The position numbers and the translations under genes were made by a program. Of a stretch of DNA of 64,000 nucleotides, positions 57,193-64,000 are shown one piece after another (within the stretch, counting starts at the first letter, position 1; each line of letters starts with the position of its first letter). This stretch comes from Leidyana gryllorum EB-2025a (lineage: Eukaryota; Apicomplexa). The stretch spans positions 1,178,001 to 1,242,000 of the forward strand of contig JBLWGC010000230.1 of assembly GCA_048772705.1 (NCBI GenBank), given 5' to 3'. A model generated the notes under the pieces. It saw only the letters and a list, made by a program, of their open reading frames with translations. It made no database searches and was not told the origin of the DNA.

Positions 57193-58236
57193 TTATACTT
57201 GCCCAGTTGCTGGGGTGCCACCACGTCCTCGCTTGTTCAGCAGCCACCAGATGGCTCCGCCCACACACGCTGCCCCAATCACCCACTACGTCACAAAGCA
57301 TAAAGGTACCTATGTGGTTCACTACACTCACTGAGCGTCTTGGCCACCATCCACCCCCACGTTTGGAAGTGAGTGTCTGTCCACCAGCGCTGGATTCTCT
57401 CAAGCCCTCGGCCTGTTCGATTTGATCCATCCACCTGCTATTCATCTGTGCAGTCCAACGTACCATTTTGGCTTCCACCAGCTTTTGCCTTTGTAAGGCC
57501 TTTTCGCTATTACGAACCAGTCGCTGTATTTCCGGATCAGAGTCCTTCTCAATGGGTTTGAGTGTTCGAACACACTCCTTTATCTTGCCCATTTCGAACT
57601 GTGTGCGAACTCAAATTGACCATCAAACTGTCCGTCTATTACCTGTCCAAGGGCCATACGATAACGTGCTTTAACATGATCGGGTGCACGCTCGAGTACC
57701 TCTCCGCTGAACTTTACAGCGTCGCCAAACTCCTGACACATTGGGTTTTCGATACCACCTCTGCCGGTCACTCACCCGCAGCTTTAGGGAGACTAAGGCC
57801 AAATTCAGCAATGTCTTCTGTTTAAGGTCCTGAAATTCAGCGGTCTTTGCGTCCGAGAGCTTCTGTTCGCCTTCCTCATCGCTGTCACCACTCCGAGCCA
57901 GCACATAATTGCAGCTCTTGAGGGATCGCAGCCAGGCGTCTTTTGCTTGACGCCACTCTCCAGCGGCAAACAACTACGATATCGAGTTTGTGGCAGCCGA
58001 TGTGACGGACGACTTACGGCTTTGGGGTCATCAGTCGTTGTCTTATCACTCGGGGCGGCTGCTTCTAGAGGCGCCGGCTCTGCTTCTGCCGCGACAGCGT
58101 CTCTGGTGCTGCCTTCATCCTGCACAATGGTGTTCTTCTCTTCGGGAGGTGCTCTATCATCGGTAACTGCATCACAGGCAGTCTGGGCCTCGCTAGAGGG
58201 CGGGTTAGACTCGTTTATCTCTTCGATGACGACCAT
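57193..58236 (-). CDS. TPR protein with C-terminal membrane anchor
   Basis: Exon 1 (ATG 58236) is acidic and low-complexity (MVVIEEINESNPPSSEAQTA). Later exons carry a TPR array: LFAAGEWRQAKDAWLRSLKS, KTLLNLALVSLKL and AVKFSGEVLERAPDHVKARY, followed by a helix-rich segment (QRLVRNSEKALQRQKLVEAK). The last exon, reached by a GT-AG join near 57.33 kb, encodes a hydrophobic tail, WVIGAACVGGAIWWLLNKRG, ending at 57193. The layout (TPR then tail anchor) resembles FKBP8-like co-chaperones, but no FKBP domain is present, so I name only the architecture. It is likely an outer-mitochondrial or ER-anchored Hsp90/Hsp70 adaptor (inference). It is divergent from DCP1 with 38 nt between starts. Confidence 0.65.
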
Positions 58237-58274
58237 AGGTCCCCCTGAAAATAGCTAGTTTTTTCCACACGAGA

Positions 58275-59032
58275 ATGGCTGGAAACCCGGTGCGGCCGCC
58301 CACACAGGCTAACGAACATGATGCTTCATACGACAAGAATGACTCTCTGGCAGGTTTCATAATAGCTCGACAGGATCCGGGCTTCGACGAGCTGATAGCG
58401 CACGTGAGTGGTTATTGTCGTATTTAGAGTTTCTGCGCGGACTTTGTCCTCAATCCACTCAGACTACATTCGTTTCGGTGTATAGATTTGATGATCAAGG
58501 ATCTGAATGGAGCCGCGCGAATGTTGAAGGGTTTCTATTCATCATCCGCCGCAGTACTGCTCCAAAGTGAGTTTCAGTTCGGGGTCGTGGGGTCGCTATT
58601 CTCCTCCCTCACTCACTTCTGCTCAGATATAGACTCATTGTACTGAATCAGAAGAATCAGAGCAACTTGATAGAGGATATTGACGCATCCTGGGATCTTT
58701 CAACTCAGAAGAATTACATATTCTATCGGTACAACAACGACGAGGGCGTAAGTGTGACGAGTTGTTTCTATCAGTGTTGTGTTTGTCATCAGTTGGTAAC
58801 ACGAGGCCTGTGGTTCTATGCTGACTCTGAAAGGCGGAGGATATGGCAAGCATTAAGCCTGACAGTTGAACTAAGCGAAGCGCAACGGCAGGAAACCTCA
58901 TCATCGTCGTCTTCGCAGCCACCACAACAACCACAATTGAAAGGGTCTGGCGGCGAGGACTCTGAGCACCACCGAGCGGTGACACAAGCCATGGCAACAG
59001 AGCTGCTAAGAAAACTGCTTCGCAGTGGATAA
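58275..59032 (+). CDS. DCP1: DCP1 mRNA decapping activator
   Basis: DCP1 is the EVH1-fold activator of the decapping enzyme DCP2 in P-bodies. After an N-terminal segment (MAGNPVRPPTQANEHDASYD), short exons join to give TTFVSVYRFDDQGSEWSRAN, VEGFLFIIRRSTAPKYRLIV and LNQKNQSNLIEDI. Then come YIFYRYNNDEG and, after an intron, LVTRGLWFYADSERRRI. The EWxxxxVEGFLF and GLWFY motifs are diagnostic. A Ser/Gln-rich linker and a short C-terminal helix (ATELLRKLLRSG) follow. There are four exons. The last nine codons overlap the end of the convergent GT14-like gene (59006-59032). LSM14/Scd6 and LSm3, two other mRNA-decay proteins, are also in the window. Confidence 0.9.
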
Positions 59033-60248
59033 GGGTTTCTGGCCCATAGCATTATCGCGCCACAGTCGGGGAAGAGCGTCCTTGAGAAGACATACCGTCT
59101 GATCCGAGGTGGTGGAGGGTTCGGGCTCAGACGCCGCCGGGATCAACTCCTCGCCTTGGCCCAATTGTTCGTTGTAGAAATCCTCCATACTAAGAGAGCA
59201 CCGGTGCACCGGAACGGTCTCCGTAATCTTTCGAAGGAACCACGACCCTTCGCGCTGTACCATACTGCGCAAAAATCCTGCATCCACACTGAAGAATTGC
59301 GCTGGATGACCCGCCTCATCATCGTAGTCTCCAATCACGGATTCAGCCACTGATCTCCTAAACTTCCGCCACGACACGAATGTGAACGACTGCAAGGAGT
59401 CGTAGTCATGTGCATCCCCTTTAAGAATAATGTCTCGATCGAGGTCATTGTGCCCTAACACCAAATGTGTCGCTTCAAACAAAACCCGCTCGCTTACGAG
59501 GGCCGTGACGGATGGTGCGGAGCGGCCAGTACTCGTCTGACGCAGCCACCCCCACACCACATGTGCCAGCCACCCAGTTTACACGGGGCGTTCTCCATTC
59601 ATCGTGTTCGAGTAGATACATTGCGTGATAGTGACTTAACATTATCCACTGAGAGTGCTTAGGATTACCATTGAAGTGTTGTCGACAGAATGCATCAGCT
59701 CGTGTTCGAGGATCTGCCCATATTGCTGACCACATACTCAAGAAACTCTTGAGAGGCACTGTAGTTTCAGACACAAAGATGAAATAAGTGCCATCGGGAT
59801 TTGCTTCGTACGCAAACGATAGTGCTCTATACATCGCAGGCAACAGCGAACCCCATTCTGAATTCACAGGGTGCGGATCAATGTGGTCGCGTAACCAATT
59901 GGGCAAACTCAGCTCAGAGTCAGTGTAATTCGGATGATGATGAACTATCCCACGCAGGTACTTGTCAACATCTAATCCTCTACGGTCCAAAGTTATTCGA
60001 GCGTCCTCATACCATTCGTTCCATATACTTGCAGTTGGTTCCAACCCCTTCTTTGTCAGAAATATCATCACAACTATTGGTACCGGAACTGCATAGTCCT
60101 CTTCTCTGTCCATCAACAGCTGGGGATTCGATCCCATCACCCGTTCCACCACACCAATAGACCCATGGACAACGTAGGCAAAGCACACAAGTAGGAGAGC
60201 AATACCTCCCACGAAAAGGATTCTACTAACTATCGGTTCAGCTTTCAT
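59006..60248 (-). CDS. Core-2/I-branching-type (GT14-like) glycosyltransferase
   Basis: A type II membrane protein: short cytosolic N-terminus (MKAEPIVS) and signal anchor ILFVGGIALLLVCFAYVVHG, then a luminal catalytic domain. VPIVVMIFLTKKGLEP at its start, TYFIFVSETTVPLKSF in the middle (the usual FxxxSExxxPL motif), SQWIMLSHYHAMYLL and SDEYWPLRTI match the GT14 family of beta-1,6-GlcNAc or related transferases. A 43-nt intron (donor in HGP, acceptor before HNDLDRDI) joins to the last exon, which includes SFTFVSWRKFRRS. The donor and acceptor sugars cannot be inferred. The stop at 59006 lies inside the DCP1 coding region on the other strand. It is divergent from TVP23 with 24 nt between starts. 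Confidence 0.78.
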
Positions 60249-60272
60249 CGTGTCAATTTTTCCAGAAACACC

Positions 60273-61090
60273 ATGATGACCTCGCTGGCTAATGAGGTTC
60301 CGGGCACCGTCCCCCCCCCGCCCCCACAAGGTCGCATGGCTGACGACCCCCAACCCGCAACCTCATCCCAATCCCTAGCTCCAGCCTTCCTTCAAACCGC
60401 CAAACACCCAACCGTCTGTATGCTTCATCTGGGTGTCAAACTCCTCTGCCTGATCAAGTAAGCTACCCACCCGCCCTTACAACTTCTCGCAGCTTCACTC
60501 TGGGTTCTTTCATTTTCGGTGGCTTCTTCGGCGAATATGTCTTCACCTTCGTCAGTACCACCCTTTTCCTAGCAGTCGATTTCTGGATAGTCAAGAATAT
60601 AAGTGGCCGGTAAGATCAAAGCCAAACAAAGGCCTTACACCCCGTCAGACTACTGGTTGGCATGAGGTGGACCAATGAAGTAAAGGAGGATGGAACCAAT
60701 GAATGGAAATACGAACGGGCGACAGCGGAGCAAATCATCAACAGCACTGACAAGACTGTCTTCTGGACCGGTTTGGTCGGATGGCCCTTCTTGTGGGTCA
60801 CATTAGCCTTCTTCTACTTGATCCAACTGCGCTTTGACTGGGTAAGCCGATCGCTCAACACAGTGTGTGTACACACTCAAACATCAGCTGTTGTTGGCCT
60901 TCATTGGCATCATTTTGAGCGGAGCAAACCTTATTGGATTCTGGAAGTGCTCTTTCGGTACGCAAAGTAAATGAGGGACCCATTCCTGTCACTATACGCA
61001 GAATCCAAGCGTAAGGTTCAAGAATTCGCAAGCTCCGCGTTGTTCAAGACTATGACCTCGCGTATGGCGGCTTTCCTGTCCCCTGTCTAG
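60273..61090 (+). CDS. TVP23: TVP23/FAM18 Golgi membrane protein
   Basis: TVP23 proteins work in Golgi vesicle transport with YIP family partners. Exon joins give HPTVCMLHLGVKLLCLINFT, the second TM pair (FGGFFGEYVFTFVSTTLFLA), then the family signature VDFWIVKNISGRLLVGMRWT followed by NEVKEDG. Next are WPFLWVTLAFFYLI, and after further introns LLLAFIGIILSGANLIGFWK and a C-terminal SKRKVQEFASSALF. The WIVKN-GRLLVGxRW block is diagnostic, and four TM helices are as expected. The start may be ATG 60273 or ATG 60336. Its N-terminus is Pro-rich. Introns are 35-45 nt. Confidence 0.88.
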
Positions 61091-61280
61091 ACTGGGTTGC
61101 GACATGTATGCCAGTATTGCTTGATCCATATATATATCTATTTCTGGACTTCGGCCATCATCGAACTGAATTAGGATATTCAGCAGTTTACGCGCGTCAG
61201 GTTGTCACAAATATCATCGAATTATTGGGGCAGATTGTGTTTGGCTAGGTAACAATGGGTATTAGGAACTGCTTCGCGAG

Positions 61281-61923
61281 ATGGGATTCTATAAAGCATT
61301 TCAAACGCTCAAGAAGGCAACGGCGGCTTGGGCGGCAGGAAATCAGCGTAGGCAACGACCATCGTACGAGTCCTACGTGAAGGAGGATGTGAAGACTCGT
61401 GCAATGTGCTTGCGTACAGCCGCCACGATGGCCAACACACCGCTATTGCCTGATGGCTCATTCGACTACGAGGCCATAGAGCGGGTACGTCTTGCGGCCG
61501 TGGCAAATAACGAAGACGTTCTTTCAGCGGGAGGAGCCTTACATCCACGGACTGAGGAAGAGACGATGCATCCGACAAATTCCTCGGGCGGTTGTTGAGG
61601 AAGCGGAGCGATTGCGCAAACAGGAGGAGATGATGACCCATTCTGCTCGGGTTCGGGCTCGGGCTAGGGCTCGTGCTCGACGTGACCCGGCCTTATTGAT
61701 CCATAAGTATTTGGAGGAAACCGCAGCTGAAGAAGCCGTTCGTCTGGAGAGCATGGCTCGCGTGTATGAAGCGCGCGACCAGCAAGAGCTGAATGCAGCT
61801 CTCAAAGCTGCGCAGTACCATTTCAAGTGGGATGAGATTGAGCTGACATCCCCCGAACCGCCAGCCAGAGTTCCAGACCCCCCCGTTCCGCTTCGCGCAG
61901 ATCCCCACATTGAATGGTACTGA
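61281..61923 (+). CDS. Basic hypothetical protein, 199 residues
   Basis: Two exons (61281-61484 and 61528-61923) flank a 43-nt intron and stay in frame. The N-terminus is amphipathic and basic (MGFYKAFQTLKKATAAWAAG), as in mitochondrial presequences. The middle is helical and charged (AVVEEAERLRKQEEMM), with an RARARARARR run. The C-terminus is Pro-rich and ends PHIEWY. The composition would fit a mitochondrial ribosomal or membrane-associated protein, but I recognise no family. Confidence 0.55.
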
Positions 61924-62484
61924 GGTGGAGATTGACCATCCTATCTCCCCATGGATCAAGCTGGCATGGCCAGCAAGCACTTCAGTCCCACCAGAGAAAT
62001 AGTCTGGATACATACATCTTCGGATCAGAGTTCGAGCGCGGTTCGTCCCCGAACATCTTCTGGGCTTCGCCCTATTTATGTATATGTGCAGTGTACTATT
62101 TTTTCTTGGCCTGTGTTCACATATTAACTGATCCGATTCATTTATTTATATATAATTGACTGATGGCAGATCACATCTGTGAAGTACATTATTATCGTCT
62201 GGTTACGAAATGCTGCTGGTTTATGTCACGCATCAATTGGTGGAGCAGAGCCATCCCAAAGAGAGATGTACATATTAGGTTATCATTGCAGCAGCCGAAA
62301 GGAATGTGCACAACACACACGAAATCTGCTCCTTGTTGAGATATGTAAAGCTGGCCCAAAAACGGCAGCGCAAAGCTAGTATCCTCCTCTGTGTCTAGTC
62401 ACGCATCTCCACTGAGTGATTAAGCGTTCTGCTTTGTGGAAGGCCATTGACGAGGGAGAGGCAGGGTTTCGTCGAGGAATGGAT
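61924..62484. other. 561-nt convergent intergenic stretch
   Basis: Between the 3' ends of the basic protein gene and LSM14. It is AT-richer than its surroundings around 62.09-62.15 kb. I see no gene, tRNA or known small RNA. It is probably two 3'UTRs. Confidence 0.35.
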
Positions 62485-63432
62485 TTACTGGGCCCTCAGC
62501 ATTTGATTAGGGCCTCCCATGGGGAAACCGCCAGGTGCCCCGTAGTATCCACCACCATACATCCCACCAAAAGCTCCACGGCCCCGCATGCCACCGGCGG
62601 GTCTCCTATAACCTCTGCGATAGTAACGGGGTCCACGGGTGAGTGTAGCAGCAGGCCCGAAGGTTTCAGCATCAAGTTCACGCTGCTTTTCGCGGTCCAC
62701 TTTAGAGTCGCGGCCATGTTGACGGTTGAGAGTCTCGCAACTGATGTTATCGAAGAATGAAGTTTCCTTGTCGTAGGGCTGAACGGTACTCTCAATCTTC
62801 TCCTTTTCGAACTTAGAGTTGTTCTGTTCGAAGTCGAAGGCTTGAGCAACCTGAGTCTTGAGGTTGGAATTGGGCTGAGCGGTCAACTCGCCGACGACGT
62901 TGCGGGAGTTGTTCTGGGGGCCTCCTATATTCACACGACCACCTCGGCCGAAACGGTTGTAGCCTCCGAAGCCACCGCCCGGCGGACCATAGTACTCACG
63001 GCCGCCATACATGCCACTCCCACCACGACGGTTCGTCATCGGTGAGAAGCCACGAGGGTACATGCCGTCGCCTCCAACAGGCTGGCGAGCGTATACGTCG
63101 TAGTCAGGGCGGGGCTGTTCGTAATGTTGGTGGGATGGGGCTACATTCACAGCCACAACAGCAGGGTCTTCCTTGACAGAGAACGCGGGCTCAGATACCG
63201 TGAGGTCCTTGATGTCCTTCCCGTTGAAGATAATGTAATCGAAAATCTCAGAGCTCGGCATCACGAATTGAGGGGCCTTTCGATTCTCCGTACCGCTCAT
63301 CCGCACATCACGCAAGGTGACCGTGGAGTTGGTGGTATTGATGTTAATCAAAATACCCTCATATCTCAGCTCTGAGTTGGTCACGAGGGAGATTTTGCTC
63401 CCAATATATGGAATCGCTGAAGAGGACGACAT
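62485..63432 (-). CDS. LSM14: LSM14/Scd6/RAP55 translational repressor
   Basis: LSM14 binds DCP2, Dhh1-type helicase and mRNA in P-bodies and represses translation. The LSm domain is at the N-terminus (YIGSKISLVTNSELRYEGIL; FDYIIFNGKDIKDLTV). An RGG/Tyr/Gly-rich linker follows, then the FDF box (AFDFEQNNSKFEKEKIESTV), the FFD box (DKETSFFDNISCE) and the TFG box (LDAETFGPA). The protein ends in a second Gly/Arg-rich tail. All family motifs are present in order in one exon of 315 residues. The start is ATG 63432, directly before SSSSAIPYIGSK. It is intronless, unlike DCP1. Confidence 0.93.
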   Translation of the reverse strand: MSSSSAIPYIGSKISLVTNSELRYEGILININTTNSTVTLRDVRMSGTENRKAPQFVMPSSEIFDYIIFNGKDIKDLTVSEPAFSVKEDPAVVAVNVAPSHQHYEQPRPDYDVYARQPVGGDGMYPRGFSPMTNRRGGSGMYGGREYYGPPGGGFGGYNRFGRGGRVNIGGPQNNSRNVVGELTAQPNSNLKTQVAQAFDFEQNNSKFEKEKIESTVQPYDKETSFFDNISCETLNRQHGRDSKVDREKQRELDAETFGPAATLTRGPRYYRRGYRRPAGGMRGRGAFGGMYGGGYYGAPGGFPMGGPNQMLRAQ

Positions 63433-64000
63433 CTTCCTCTGCCTACCAAGGGGGCTTCGAAAAAAAATCCAGCTACCGAACTGGCCAATCGAGACAACTG
63501 CGCACACACTCCTGTTCGCAATGAGAAATTTTAGGAACCGTATTAACCCTCATCATGCCCATGTGTGCGCGCATTACCAACATTTTTACCCAAAAGCTCT
63601 TTCTCACAAAGGTGGTTGTTCTATCCAATACTCTCGGGTTAGCCTGAACGGGCCGCAAAACGGTTCAGAAACAGGTACACGACAGTCGTACCTAAGTAAG
63701 GTCGTTAGCGGGATTCGCTGTGAGAAAGGAGGATAGGGACCTTCTACATTGCGCAACTGCCGTCGCACCTCGCGTTGTAACCGCCTGCACGGTGAAGGGC
63801 TATGTGTACTCGCGAAGGTTCTAGCACACACGTGTGCCATAATCTTGAACTCACTTGGATACTTTTGGCTCAGCACCTTCAACTACTTGATTAGGCTCGC
63901 TGCATCGGACACAAGATGACCCTGCATCACTCACGGTCCGCCAAGCTTTCCTGGTGAATAACAGTGGCTAGAAGACAGGAGCCGCCGGCCCCACCTAACA
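63433..64000. other. Upstream region of LSM14 to the window edge
   Basis: 568 nt with no supported gene. An A-run (about 63461-63468) precedes LSM14. A CACACGTGTG palindrome is at 63827-63836. A gene may begin just outside the window. Confidence 0.35.
63827..63836. promoter_or_regulatory. CACACGTGTG palindrome upstream of LSM14
   Basis: It lies about 395 nt upstream of the LSM14 start, in the gene-free end of the window. Confidence 0.3.

Noticed and set aside
1-64000. Mobile elements, CRISPR arrays, rRNA genes
   Set aside because: No reverse transcriptase, transposase, integrase, terminal repeats, spaced direct repeats or rRNA-like sequence was seen.

Overview
The window is nuclear DNA from a compact, intron-rich protist genome. 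It holds about 31 protein genes, and gene bodies cover most of the sequence. Most introns are GT-AG and very short (about 35-60 nt, with GTGAGT or GTAAGT donors). Gaps between genes are often below 50 nt, and two neighbouring pairs overlap in coding sequence. The best lineage clue is a FIKK-family protein kinase at 54383-57032, a family known from Apicomplexa. A ferlin, a secreted subtilase, a GH18 chitinase and an Alba protein fit that lineage. I infer an apicomplexan or close relative with a compact, gregarine-like genome. The sequence does not identify the species.

Layout. 1-3.3 kb: start of a secreted protein (-), a Tim17-like protein (+), a GPR180/TMEM145-like seven-TM protein (-) and a four-TM protein (+). 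3.4-16.8 kb: one very long TOR kinase gene (+). 16.9-24.1 kb: a ferlin and an AGC kinase in tandem (-). 24.3-26.0 kb: ALG7/DPAGT1 (+). 26.4-30.3 kb: two intronless secreted hydrolases, chitinase (-) and subtilase (+). 30.3-34.4 kb: Ku80 and EMG1 (+). 34.4-35.9 kb: two unrecognised genes (-). 36.1-39.3 kb: Alba, an F-box protein and GPN3 (+). 39.9-43.3 kb: LSm3 and two poorly resolved genes (-). 43.3-44.8 kb: a protein with a strict seven-residue repeat (+). 44.9-48.7 kb: phosphomannomutase (-) and an acyl-protein-thioesterase-like hydrolase (+). 48.8-53.8 kb: PLAA/Doa1 (+) facing a Tul1/Dsc1-type RING ligase (-). 54.4-58.2 kb: FIKK kinase and a tail-anchored TPR protein (-). 58.3-63.4 kb: DCP1 (+), a GT14-like glycosyltransferase (-), TVP23 (+), an unrecognised basic protein (+) and LSM14/Scd6 (-).

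Themes. Growth signalling: TOR and an AGC kinase with a TOR-type hydrophobic motif. N-glycan and secretory pathway: phosphomannomutase, ALG7, GT14, TVP23. mRNA decay and P-bodies: DCP1, LSM14, LSm3. Ubiquitin: PLAA, Tul1/Dsc1 RING, F-box. Essential nuclear functions: EMG1, GPN3, Ku80, Alba. A palindrome, CACACGTGTG, recurs far above chance and lies in three divergent promoters. I saw no tRNA, rRNA, CRISPR array, transposon or virus-derived element. Exon boundaries were read by eye. Gene ends are firm where the family is clear, but some internal joins and first exons are uncertain.
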